From Aedes albopictus (Eukaryota > Arthropoda > Insecta > Diptera > Culicidae), in contig NC_085136.1 of NCBI RefSeq assembly GCF_035046485.1, forward strand, positions 221,964,853-222,028,852: a DNA stretch of 64,000 nt. Direction: 5' to 3'. Under the pieces are notes generated by a model. The model was not told the DNA's origin, ran no database searches, and saw only the letters and a program-made list of their open reading frames with translations. A program made the position numbers and the translations under genes. This document shows, one piece after another, positions 34,100 through 45,449 of this stretch. Position 1 is the stretch's first letter; each line of letters opens with the position of its first letter.

Positions 34100-35731
34100 T
34101 ATCCATCGAAAGATATGATCGCAGCAAGGATGGGCCATGATTGTGTCAGATTCCGAAGATATTCTTCTACTGTAGGTATAAACATATCAATAATGCCTCT
34201 AAATGTTTCTGGAAGGCTAAGGGCATTATATAAGCAATCCACGAGAACCCTAAAAGTAAACAGTCCTCGCTTGGGTCTAGGAGGCTTGCTTGAAGTGCGA
34301 GGAACTTTGGTAGCTTTTTTCTTGCTACCTTGTCGAATATTTGTCTTTTAAGTGTATTTAACAGGCGGAGACGGGGATGACAGATTCTTGCTACAACATG
34401 GATCTGAAGCTAAAGGAACCTGATTTTTCGGAGTTTTTAAATTAACCCCACCTCCTTTGGCATTAGGCAAACTTTTGAGGGAAGACTTCAAAAAGACCTT
34501 TCTGCGCAATCCCGGGGAAGATGATGACTTCCTTTTTCCAGGTGCGTGTACCTCCGAAAGAGATCCACCCTCATCAGTTTCGCCATCGTCCTGATCATCG
34601 GAAGACAACTCCTGATAGGGATTTCCAACTGGGATAGTTGATTCAGACACGGAATCTGGCGTTTTAAAAGATTTCACCATCTTCGCATATGTCTGTTTGG
34701 AGCACCTTATGATAGAGCGACTCTCATTTCGAATGCGTCTTTTGTAAGCCGAGCAAACTTGCAAGTCGTGTGGATCTCCGCCACAGTAGCTACATTTTTC
34801 CGCTTCCTGTGTGCAAGAGTCCACCAAATGAGCTTGGTTGCATTTGCCACAACGGGGCTTGTTGTCGCAAAAGCTATCACAGTGACCAAACTGCTTGCAT
34901 TTAGTACAATTAAAAACCTTCGGCCTAAAAAGATGCACTGGGTAGAAACCACCATCGATTACAACAAATTCCGGGAGGACGTAACCTGGAAAAGTCACTC
35001 GAAAAAAACGCTGAAGGCGAGTACACTAAATTCTGTTTTTACGCGATTTTTTGTTCCGCGTAAAAAAAATCGTGTAAAAAAAGTTTTCAAAACTTTTTTT
35101 ATCGGATCATCCTAAAATTTTGACAGGGTATCAAGGATGATAAGAGAGATCTCTGGTAGAAATTTGAGCCCCATCGGAAGTAAATTGCGACCAGGAGAGA
35201 AAAATCTTTCCAAAAACACATCGCGTAATTTCGAGAAAATCGTGTAAAAAAAATCGTGTAAAATAAAACCGCGTAAAAAAAGATCGTGTAAAAAAAGAAT
35301 TTAGTGTACACCTTTTTATTTCCTTCCATGGAAGCCTTAGATAAGCGTTTACAGTCTAGGATTGCCACATCAGGAATTGCCCTATTTTTGAATCGACCAA
35401 AGCCGGTCTTGATGTCCTCACATGTCAGCATTTCGTCGAGGATTTTTCCCTCCACCTCCACTTCTCGTGCTGGCACATAGACCGCGTATTCAACAGTAAA
35501 CGCTTCGTGTTGAGCAATTTCATTTGCTGCTTTGTAGCTAGGTGCAGTAACACGCAGCTTGGATGCTTTCACTTGGTGAATAACGGTCCCAGGATACTTA
35601 CGCGTCAGCTCTCGAGAAATCGAAAGCATATTCAATGGTTTGCATTTGCGCCGGAAATAGACAACCCAAGGCCCAGGCGAAGATGCCTGATAAAACAACG
35701 TAGGCGTTTCGCCTCCAATCGAATCGTCCAT
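34100..35731 (-). pseudogene. I-element ORF1 (gag-like, zinc knuckles)
   Basis: The frame starts MDDSIGGETPTLFYQASSPG and shows an RNA-binding-like region (KLRVTAPSYKAANEIAQHEA). After the insert at 35018-35313 it has three Cys/His knuckles, CTKCKQFGHCDSFC, CGKCNQAHLVDSC and CSYCGGDPHDLQVC, followed by a Ser-rich basic tail. Such proteins coat the element RNA. One in-frame TAA at 34348 precedes an otherwise open continuation (KTNIRQGSKKKATKVPRTSS) to the terminal stop at about 34100. That stop overlaps the ORF2 start in the string ATGGATAA, a compact arrangement suited to termination-reinitiation. Confidence 0.8.
35018..35313. mobile_element. Small inverted-repeat element in I-element ORF1
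   Basis: The ends GTACACTAAATTCTGTTTTT and its near complement (AAAAAGAATTTAGTGTAC) flank about 260 bp containing repeated CGTGTAAAAAAA phrases in both orientations. It separates two halves of the gag-like frame (EGNKK and FFRVTFPGY). The palindromic GTAC at the ends makes the duplication ambiguous. Confidence 0.75.
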
Positions 35732-35905
35732 GTGGAAACAAATTTATGGAAAATAACTCAAAAGTGCAAAAGAGGAAGAGAAAAACCTTTAAGTATTTAC
35801 AGTGCACTTTCTTCTTTAGGACGACAACTGTTTGGTTTGTTAAATAAACAATGTTAATAATATATAGAAAAAAATAAAGCAAAAAAAAGAGAAAACTTGT
35901 ACTAA

Positions 35906-38393
35906 TAATAGGGTAATTCATGTATTTTGGACAGGCTGACGACAACGTTGGAAAAATCGTCCCCTAGCTTCCTTAGAAAGCAATTGATTATTTTGCAAAG
36001 TTACCAATACGCCTAAAATATGATTGTACTTTGCGTCCCTGGTGACAAAAGCCTTAACGAATGCATTTTAAGCTGAGAAAATCACTATTTCCGATCGCCT
36101 GTAAGAATTGCATTTTGGACACCCAATATATGTTTTGGACACCCTCAGGTATATATAATTTGGACAGGGCAATTATCTCAATGTTTAGCCATGAACACTG
36201 CTAAATCATGGAAGTAGCATAAACTAACAAATATTATCTTACAAATAATCAAATTTCTCCGCTTAACAGGCATCTATTTTGATAACTATTACAGTTTTTG
36301 TTAAAATCGAGAAAATATCGCCAGACCCACAGAATAAGCGTTCTAGATGACTGTTAAGAGATTGGCTGCCTAATGCTTCTTTATTGACCATTTTTCATTG
36401 CAATAAGGCATTTAAATGTCTTACAATTATTATTTCAACGATTTTGGGGTGAATATTGTATGTGACTGTGACGTGTATGTCGTCTTGCATACCTGTGCAT
36501 TTGAGGGGTTTTAGTGAAATAATTTACATTTTTGATAATTTTGAAGTAAATTCTTAATTGTTAAGCATATTTTCAACGTAAGTCATCAGAATAGGGTCTA
36601 TTTGATCCAATAATCGATACACGCTATGTCTGAACCAGCAGATTATAAAAATTGAATGTACATCGGGTTTCTTTCCATAAAACATCAGTATTCAAGCTAT
36701 ATTTTCATTTGCAGAAGGTTTTAAAATATTCTATCGGTGAAAATTTTTCCATACATTTTGTATGGGAGAGAAATTAACCGAAAATGAGGATTTCAAGCAA
36801 ATCTGTATGAAAAACGGTCAAAAAGATGGAAAAATCAAAATTTCCCCGATAGAATATTTTGAAACCTTCTGCAAATGAAAATATAGCTTGAATACTGATG
36901 TTTTATGGAAAGAAACCCGATGTACATTCAATTTTTATAATCTGTTGGTTCAAACATAGCGTGCGATATTGAGAAGTATCTACTTTTATTAGCTTTTCGG
37001 AACAAGGCATACATCGCCGTGCATGGCCAAATTATATACATGTCCAAATTATAATTTTTAACCTTTACTAATGCAATTCTTATATTTATTCTAGCGCACC
37101 CTGTAGGATGCAAAAAAAAAACAGTATTGCGAAAAAAAAACTAATAAAAAAAAACAAAAAAAAAAGTTCTGTTATTTACAGTTTGTACACCCTTATCCGT
37201 ATACAGTAGTTTGGGAACCACTGTTATGGATGTCAAAAAAAACGTGATCGAATGTGGACTGGGGATACAATAGACTATTTTATGAGGCTAGTCAAACGAC
37301 AGAACTCCGCGCTCTGATGTTTACGTTTTCAATCATCATCCGGTTGATGATGGTTAATGACTGCGCGCAAGTCAAGCGTAGTTTTTGAAACTGGCTAAAA
37401 CAATAATTAGAAATTATTATTTAAATTCTTTTCGGCAAGTTAACGAGTCAATCGCAACGAAAAAAATACCTGATTAATTTATGAGATTTGTATTGCTTCT
37501 GCGACTGCTTTTGAGCCTTTTTTGGCACCAATTTCTCATATCTCCAATTTGTCGCACAAGTACCTTTTCAAAAATTACACGAGATTCCAGCAAAACAAAC
37601 GTGCGGGGACTTCTGTCAGTTGACGCCGCTGCTGCGATCAGCTGTTCTGAAACGCTTATAGACAAAAGCGATCAAAACAAATTGGGCGGACAAAAGAGTG
37701 TATCGAAAGAGTGATACTTATCTGACCGAAGCAGGTAGATATTTATCACAGGCAGGCGGATGGTGTAGCTGTCCGTCGCGTCTGCCGTCGCACCCGTCGC
37801 CGCCGTCCTCTTCGATGACGGAGGGGCTGATGATGGCGATAAAGATGACTTTCTTGGATGCGATTCTTCTTATTTGATGTACGATGATGCAAGCACCTCG
37901 CTTCCCGAGTTGCGCTGGATACCACTTTGCGACACTACACTTCGCACAAGCAGGAAAACGCACGATATAAAAAACCTTCCGCTCTTGCGGGGGAAAAAAA
38001 CTCTACTTGTTTAAAGGCTATCGCGTGGTGAGATACAGAACACACGTCCGACTCGTCCAAATGCTCAACAGGGAATGATTGTGTTTCAAAAGAGTAGGAA
38101 TAAGGTTAGTTTTCGGGGAAAAAAAACAGTGATTGGATATATGGCGTTACAGGGACTCTACTGGGGGTCAGAGGATTTCAGGCGACTGCATGGCATTTCA
38201 GAAGGACCCTAAACGTTGAAACCCTATTGAAGCTATATTGAGAATATTGTTTGGAATTAAAACACACTTTTCTACAGAATGGCCACAAACCGGAGAGAAT
38301 GAGAATATCAATTGCCATAATAAAACGAATAAAACGAATATTCGGGAATTCGCATTTACTTCGATTTGTTGATCAATTTGGGTTATTTTTATG
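35906..38393. other. Unassigned stretch with fold-back element
   Basis: No gene. The left part (35911-36180) repeats the phrase TTTTGGACA, and the right part (37010-37050) has its complement, so 35911-37050 may be one decayed inverted-repeat element. A poly-A-rich patch lies at 37105-37170. A 77-codon frame at 37481 begins with a hydrophobic run (MRFVLLLRLLLSLFWHQF) but has no support as a gene. Confidence 0.4.
36615..36966. repeat. Fold-back repeat with arms of about 135 bp
   Basis: The left arm (ACGCTATGTCTGAACCAGCA onward through a TTTCATTTGCAGAAGG block) recurs as an almost exact complement on the right, separated by about 80-100 bases. Arm identity is high, so it is either recent or maintained. 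No target duplication can be read with confidence. Confidence 0.75.
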
Positions 38394-38439
38394 ACCTCAT
38401 TCATTCATGTATATAGTTCAACATCAAATTCATGATAAC

Positions 38440-39994
38440 ACTGAATCAACAATTTGCCGCCATAATACTCGATTTGCAGCTGGCAGCTCTCCAACGTCGG
38501 TCACGCCCAACGCTCGCCAGATCACGCTTCACCTGGTCCGCCCATCGTGTTCTCTGCGCTCCACGCCTTCTTTTACCAACCGGATGGTTAGCAAACATCA
38601 ACTTTGCCGGGTTGTTGTTCGGCATTCTTGCAACATGCCCTGCCCACCGCATCCGTCCAGCTTTAGCCACTTTCAGGATGTTGGGTTCATCGTAGAGTGC
38701 AGCGAGCTCTTTGGTCATACTTCGCCACCACACGCCGTTCTCCTGCATGCCGTCGAATATCCTCCTTAGCACGCATCACTCGAAAACTCCGAGTGCTTGC
38801 AGGTCCTCCTCGAGCATCGTCCATGTCTCGTGTCCGTAGAGAACCACCAAACTTATTTGCGTCTTGTACATGATACATTTGGTGCGGGGGTGAATCGTTT
38901 TGACCGCATTTTCTTCTGGAGCCCATAGTAGGCACGACTTCCACTGATGATGCGCCTTCGTAGTTCACGGCTCACGTTATTGTTAGCCGTTAGCAAGGAT
39001 TCGAGGTAGATAAATTCTTCTACCACCTCGAAAGTATCCTCGTCTATCGTAACATCGCTGCCAAGGCTTGTCCTGTCTCGCTCAGTCCCACCTTCCAGCA
39101 TGTACTTTGTCTTAGCCGCATTCACCACTAGTCCGACCTTTGCTGCTTCACGTTTCAGGCGGGGTACTGTTCTGCCACCGTTCCAAATGTTTTAGCAATA
39201 ATATCCATATCATCCGCCCATATAGCCGAGGAGGTAAACGCACGGGTATTCAGCATGAGGGCGATGGGTTCGATTCCCGGTCGGTCCAGGATCTGTTCGT
39301 GAAGGAAATTTCCTTGACTTCCTTGGACATAGAGTACCTTGCCTGCCACACGGTATACGCATGCAAAATGGTCATTGGTAGAGGAAGCTCTCAGTTAAAA
39401 ACTGTGGAAGTGCTCATAGAACACTAAGCTGAGAAGCAGGCTTTGTCCCAATGAGGACGTTACGCCAAGAAGAGAGAGAGACATCCATATCATCCGCAAA
39501 ACAGACAAATTGGCCGGATTTCGTGAAGATCGTACCCAGGCTGTTGAGCACGGCTCGTCGCATAACACCTTCCAGGGCGATGTTGAGTAATAGGCATGAA
39601 AATTCCTTGTCGTAGTCCCCGTCGAGATTCGAATGAACTGGATAGTTCACCAACACTATTCCTTCACCATTAGGTCGGCTTCAGAGGCACGTTCTCCTCC
39701 ATTTGGGAAATTTGTGCCATCACTGTTCTGCACACCGTCCATCGTTACTCTTATAAGTCTGGTAAGCTTCCTGGGAAACCTGTTCTCGTAAATGATTTTC
39801 CATAGCTCTGTGCGGGCGATACTGTCGTATGCCGCCTTGAAGTCGATGAACAGGTGATGCGTTGGGACCTGGTATTCACGGCATTTCTGGAGTGTTTGCC
39901 GTACTGTGAGTATCTGGTCCATTGTCAACCGGCCGTCCATGAAACCGGCTTGGTAACTTCCCACGAACTCATTTACTTTAGGTGAAAGACGACG
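38440..39994 (-). pseudogene. RTE reverse transcriptase, 3' half
   Basis: RRLSPKVNEFVGSYQAGFMD, HHLFIDFKAAYDSIARTELW and LLLNIALEGVMRRA give RT palm motifs. CFADDMDV carries the catalytic ADD, split by the SINE at 39218. TKYMLEGG, the EFIYLESLLTANNNVSRELR block and GRMRWAGHVARMPNNNPAKL with RRRGAQRTRWADQVKRDLA give the carboxy-terminal region typical of RTE-clade proteins. Several frameshifts separate these blocks. An in-frame segment between GVQNSDGT and LLLNIALEG is scrambled, which removes the QGD/QG motif. Confidence 0.8.
39218..39482 (+). mobile_element. Feilai-like SINE inside RTE RT
   Basis: CCATATAGCCGAGGAGGTAA through GGTTCGATTCCCGG and the AGGACGTTACGCCAAGAAGA end match the copies at 5491 and 60429. 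A 15-bp duplication, ATCCATATCATCCGC, flanks it at 39203-39217 and 39483-39497. It splits the FADDMDI motif of the RT on the opposite strand. The AGCATGACCATGCTGAG block of the head region is shortened here. Confidence 0.9.
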
Positions 39995-42900
39995 CACGGT
40001 GTGTTGAAACAGGATTATTATCGCACTTTCATGAACCTAAAATGTTTTTTCGTTATAAGTTAGCCCTAGCTGTATATATTAAGATTTGGGAGGTTAAAAA
40101 ATCTTTCATCGGGGAAAATTAAATTAAATTCGATTTTAGTAGTTAGCCACATTTCTTATATACCTAATTATGATATTACGCAAATCTGATGAACCTGAAC
40201 TCCGCTAAAAAAGTCCCCTTTCTAATAATAAATTTGAAACCATTTAGAGAGAAACGAATGCAAAAGTCTTTCAACGAGTTTAAATTTGTTTGGCGTTCGT
40301 TTAATGTGTCCAGCCCACCACAGTCTGCCGAAATTCATAAATCATAAAAGTCTACATTCCTTCCATATGTCTGGTACATAGTTATTTGTAATGGAGGAAC
40401 ACAAATACTTCCCATTAGTGCGACTCATACATTTGAGGAAACACCATACACCTGTGACTCGTACCATTTGCAGCACATACTCTTCATATGCTAATTTGCC
40501 TGAAATAGCGGGTATTAGTTGCACATACTTTGCATGCCAAACCATGTAACGATACACATAAACGGTGATCACACGGTTACGAAAGATGATTCGATTGCAA
40601 AATCATTAAACAAATATGGGGACTTAATCACGCGTATATTTTAACATTTATGTTAACTGTTAATTAAGTTGTTTTGAGCTAATTTTGCAGTAATACTGAT
40701 AGCTCTTCGAAAATAATGAAAACTTTTATGTATATTATGCTCTGATTTTGCACTTGTTTTACTAACAAGTGAAAATTTATTCTATGAATACTTTTGTTCG
40801 CGTGTTGGACACATAGGGCCGATTTCTTCACCAGTTAAACCTTGAGTTAAACCAGGTATAACTATATAAGCAATTTTTTATGTTTTATGTGTAAGCCTGG
40901 TTTACCGGTTAATCCGAGGTGAAGAAATCAGCCCTTAGAGAATACTTAGAGAATACACGTACTTTAAGGTAAGCATGTGCAATCTTTTTTTTATTGTGAA
41001 ATCAATCAATCTTCGTTTGAAACAGTTTTAGATATAATAATGATGAACCTGGGCATGTTAGCGAAATACATGTACGTAAAAAGAATATCGGATTGAGTAC
41101 GAGACACTGAAGATGACCTAACAGCTGAGGTCGAAATACGTATCTGTCAAAGAATGCAAAATAGTAGTGCAATTAAAAGAAACAGTCCTTAACTCTATTT
41201 TTTTACTTAGTTTTAGATATGTTCATTGTTGTTTATGCTGAAAACAAATTTAACTAAACTTCCAAATAAAATTAAAATTGAAAAAGTAGAACAAGATTAA
41301 GAAGACATCAATGCTCTGGAAATGTCATAAAACATATAAAAAACAACAACAAACAGTGATGTGCAAAGATTGACAGTGATGTGCAAGATTGACGGAATTT
41401 GAGGTTTCAATACAACTTTTAAAGAACTTTTCTTAGTTTTTTATGCTTCATTTCGGAATCATTGGATAGATTTTGATTGCTAAATAGTTATAACACATAG
41501 AAGATGGTTGGAAGGTATCGAGTGTACGGGTGACTTTATAATTCAATTCTAATGGATAGTTTCCACTTTGTATGTACAGTGCAGTGGCTTTTCAGTTTTA
41601 TGGCTAGTCGTTTTAATCACTATTCCTTTTGATTTCGTTTTTATCACGCTCTGCAAGGACAAGTGACATTTCTCCCCATACTAAATCTGTTGTCAAACTC
41701 ACTTTGCAAAAAAGAAGGAATTTTACGAGGAAAATACAGTCATAACATTGAAACCATTAAAATGCATGAAGTTTTTATCAAGACCAAAGTGTCTTATAAA
41801 ATAAAACTACAGATAACCCAGACGAACATAGAAAAAAATCACTGCACGAGACTACTATTATTGAAATTCATCATATTACTTGCAAATTGATATGTTTCCA
41901 ACATATTTTGGGCTTATACTATAACATGTCATTCACATTGACATATATTAAGCATGCGTTTAATTCAGTAAGGTAAATTCTTAATATAAACTTGTGATGT
42001 TTTGAAAAAGATTTCAATACCATTTGTATAATTATCCTTGACCAAATGATTGTTTGATTTATTTTTTTTTATTCTTCAACCACTTAACCTAATTTACAGC
42101 TCTCTTGTCCACTAAAGCACTGCGTGAGCGATTCCAATTGGCAGCTGCACTTAAACTTTGTACAGCGCCTAAATGTATTCTATTCATTCTTATTCTACTA
42201 TATCGAACTGGCAGCCTTTGCGCTGCTGTCACTTTCTACCCTGTCCATGATAGAATGATGAGCACGAGGATATTGATGTGTGGCTCTTGTTCCTTTTCCA
42301 GTCCGATTGGGAGTCTAATATGGGTTGCCGTTTCTCCGATATCCAATTATCCGGGTCCATTTGAGCTATGGAGCTCAGAAGAGGGTCAAGTGCCAACCGC
42401 TCTCGGCGGGAAGAACAACTGACGAAGTGCCGGGGCTGGGATCGAACCCATGACCATCCACTTATGAAGTGAACGTGTAGCCACTATGCTACGGGCCCCG
42501 GCAATAGTTTAAAAAATGTTATGACATTAAAATTGCTTATCATTACTAGATAATATCACGTTAACCCGCTGTTTCACCTTACTCCACATTTTAAGTGTAG
42601 AATTAGCTATAAGTTAAAATACACGTTAATAAAAAAATCTTACTACATACGTTTCAATTTGCCCCGGTGCACCTTATTTTAAACCGAATGTTGAATAATC
42701 ATTTTTGAATACATTAACATAATATGACAACGCCAATCTAATGTATTTTGCGTCAACTTTTTGTTATTTGAGACACAACAGCCCACTTAACCCTAAAGGT
42801 ATCAATTTATAAGTAACAAGGAGATAAGTCTTTGAAAATTTTAAGATTTTGTTTGGACAAAAGTCCTCCACAGATCAGAAGCAGAAATTTTACAAATAAT

Positions 42901-43467
42901 TCACGCACACTCAGTATAGTCGTCTCATACTTTTTGGTAAATGCCCATGTGGATGTGGTTTGACATGCAAAGTATGTACAATTAATACCCGCCATTTCAG
43001 GCTAATTAGCACATGAAGGGTATGTGCTGCAAATGGTATGAGTCGCACTAATGGGAAGTATTTGTTTACCTCCTTTACTAATGTCTTTGTGCCAGACAAA
43101 TGGAAGGAATGTAGACTTTTATGACTTATGACTTTCGGCAGACTGTTGTGGGCTGGACACATGAAACAAACGCCAAACAAATTTAAACTCGTTGTAAAGA
43201 CTTTTGCATTCGTTTCTCTTTAAATGGATTCAAATTTATTATTAGAAAGGGGACTTTTTTAGCGGAATTCAGGTTCATGAGATTTGCGTAATACCAAATC
43301 ATATGAGAAAAGTGACAAACTACTAAAATCGAATTTATTTTAATTTTCCCCGATGAAAGATTTTTTAACCTCCAGAATCTTAATATATACAACTAAGGCT
43401 AACTTATAACCAAAAAATATTTTAGGTTCATGAAAGTGCGATAATAATCCTGTTTCAACACACCGTG
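39995..43467. mobile_element. Non-autonomous Transib-type element, copy 2
   Basis: The ends CACGGTGTGTTGAAACAGG match copy 1, and the 5-bp duplication CGACG (39990-39994, 43468-43472) equals the CGNCG target consensus known for Transib. The core is inverted relative to copy 1. For example, the ATTTCGACCTCA...GTCATCTTCAGTGTCTCGTAC segment of copy 1 appears complemented near 41100. A SINE at 42060-42502 accounts for most of the extra length. No transposase frame is present. The RTE frame on both sides (SQISFRR and RRLSPK) joins through the CGACG site. Confidence 0.85.
42060..42502 (-). mobile_element. tRNA-derived SINE (second family) in Transib copy 2
   Basis: On the minus strand, GGGGCCCGTAGCATAGTGGC with box B GGTTCGATCCC starts the element. 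The body matches 11627-12064 and 17962-18618 and ends in a T-run on the plus strand. The corresponding site in Transib copy 1 is uninterrupted (near 25710-25740), which confirms an insertion after the copies separated. No exact target duplication could be read. Confidence 0.82.
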
Positions 43468-43472
43468 CGACG

Positions 43473-44542
43473 GAAGCTGATCTGGGATAGCACTTTGTGG
43501 GCGGCATTCAAAATGATGATCGCTCGAAAGTTATCACACATTAACTTGTCGCCTTTCTTGTGGATGGGACAAATTATTCCTTCCTTCCACTCCTCCGGTT
43601 TCCCAGATATTTGACTACTAACCGGTGCAGACAGGTGGCTAACTTTTCCGGGCCCATCTTGATGAGTTCTGCTGCGATATCGTCATTGCCAGCCACTTTG
43701 TTGTTTTTGAGCTGGTGGATGGTAACCTTCACTTCCCTCAATCTGGCAGTCATAGTCATTTCCTTCACTGCCTTGATCTCCCGTGCCTTCGTTCTCTTCG
43801 CCATTCAGGTGCTCTTCGAAGTGCTGCTTCCACCTTTTGATCACCTCACGTTTGTCCGTCAGGAGGCTCCCGTCCTTATTCCTGCGGATTTCGGCTTGCG
43901 GCACGAAGCTTTTGCGGAATGCGTTGAGCTTCTAGTAGATCTTCCGTGTTTCTTGTGAACGGCACATCAGTTCCATTTCCTCGCACTCCGCTTCTTTCAG
44001 GCGACGCTTTTTCTCCCGAAAGAGACGGGTCTGCGCTTCCGCCTCTCTCTGTATCGCTCCATATTCTGTCGGGTTACATGCTGAAGCTTTACCGCCCTCG
44101 CTGCATCCTTCTCCTCCAGAACCGCTCTCCACTCTTCGTTGAACCAATCGTTTCGTCGTGATGGCTGTTTTGATTGTACTCCAGCAGTCCTCTAGAGGGC
44201 CACATCGAGCACACCCTCGTCCAGCAACGCTACTTCGAGATTAGATTATACCGGTTAGGTCGCGTACTGAATATTGTTAATCAGAACGTCCGTCAATCAG
44301 AACGTGGTCGATTTGCGGTTCCGTTTATTGTGGTGATCTCTAGGTGTAACGATACGGAAGGCTAGTGCTGGAAGAAGGAGCTACGAATGGCCATGTTCTT
44401 GGAGGCGGCGAAATCGATGAGGCGTAGGCCATTTTCGTTCGTCTGCTGGTGGGCGCTGAACTTTCCAATCGTCGGGCTGAATTCCTCCTCCTGGCCTACC
44501 TGTGCGTTTAGATCCCCTATGATGATCTTGACGTCGTGGTTT
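43473..44542 (-). pseudogene. RTE endonuclease end, linker and RT start
   Basis: From high to low coordinates the translation passes GDLNAQVGQEEEFSPTIGKF (endonuclease Asp/Asn), NGLRLIDFAASKNMAIRSSF, a damaged SDH region, a Lys/Glu-rich linker (REAEAQTRLFREKKRRLKEA), PQAEIRRNKDGSLLTDKREV and [18 protein letters not shown]. It ends with [19 protein letters not shown] at the Transib junction. Order and motifs parallel the intact ORF at 58057. Frames shift several times. Confidence 0.75.
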
Positions 44543-45449
44543 CATTGGCGTATCTAGGATTTTTTCCTAGGGGGTGCCAGTTTCAGTGGCTTCCAGGTTG
44601 TTTTGCTTTTTTTTTTAAGAAATACCGATCCACCCTCAATTTCTTAGTACAATGATAAACGTGCTTTAATTTAAAGAACAGTTTTTTTTAATCCGAACCG
44701 TTGTACTGACTTAACACTCTCCCCGCCATGTGAGGTTTGATAACTTGATTAGGTATAATACATGGAATTTGTATTTTCAGTTTGAACTTTACAATCATCC
44801 CTACCCGTTTGTTTTTTTGAATTGAATACATTGACTAAGAATACATTTTCAGAGCAATTATTAGAAGTGTAAATCTCTTAAACTATAAAATACTAGCTGT
44901 CCCCGGCAAACTTTGTCTTGCCTACTGCGTTTTTTGACGTTTCAAGTTTTTAGCCAAGCGCCCAAGTCCCCGTTCAAAATGTATGAAAACCCGATTCTCA
45001 AAAACTCGCAATTTTCCCATGTTTTAGGCCTCATAAACCTTCCTTGGGTGAAAACTATCAGAACAAAACTTAGACGACCCAAATCAGACCATCCGTTCGC
45101 AAGTTATGCGCGGTCCCACGTATGCCACTGCATTTTTATATATATAGATAGATTTACAAATTTGCGTGTAACTTGTATTCATCGTAACATCCTCTTTGTT
45201 TATTGCATGATAACAACCCTTATAAAATAGTTTTCAAGAACAATTGTAAGAGTCTTTTTTTCCTCCCCTGTTGTGGAAATTAGGCCACTGCGTCCAATCA
45301 GCTGAACTTTTGTGGCATTGTAAGAGTTATAAATACTTGAAATTGCATTCTATTTTTCTCTTCGGGATTCTGAACTTCGATTTTTCTCTTCGGGATTCTG
45401 ATTCTATGCCATTACATAATACAAGAAATTTGTGTTTTCGGCAAAACAT

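Larger units (their letters stand above)
21533..35905 (-). mobile_element. I-clade LINE (MosquI-like), split by three elements
   Basis: The minus strand carries a gag-like ORF1 with zinc knuckles, an apurinic endonuclease, a reverse transcriptase, an RNase H and a terminal CCHC cluster, in that order. That is the plan of the I clade, known from Aedes as MosquI. The 3' untranslated region ends in GGGGCTC-type sequence followed by TAAATAAACTAGATAAAAAA at about 21533. The 5' end lies near 35850-35905 and is approximate. Internal inserts are 24805-27891, 28552-34056 and 35018-35313. Without them the element would be about 5.5 kb, close to full length. All observed coding damage consists of single stop codons plus the insertions. 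Confidence 0.85.

Noticed and set aside
37481..37714. 77-codon frame starting with a hydrophobic, signal-like run
   Set aside because: It has no motif and a competing open frame on the other strand; the hydrophobic start alone is not evidence of a gene.
44886..45140. Segment starting CTAGCTGTCCCCGGCAAACT and ending in a TATATATAGAT run
   Set aside because: It resembles a widespread arthropod repeat, but I could not define borders or class inside the hAT-type element.
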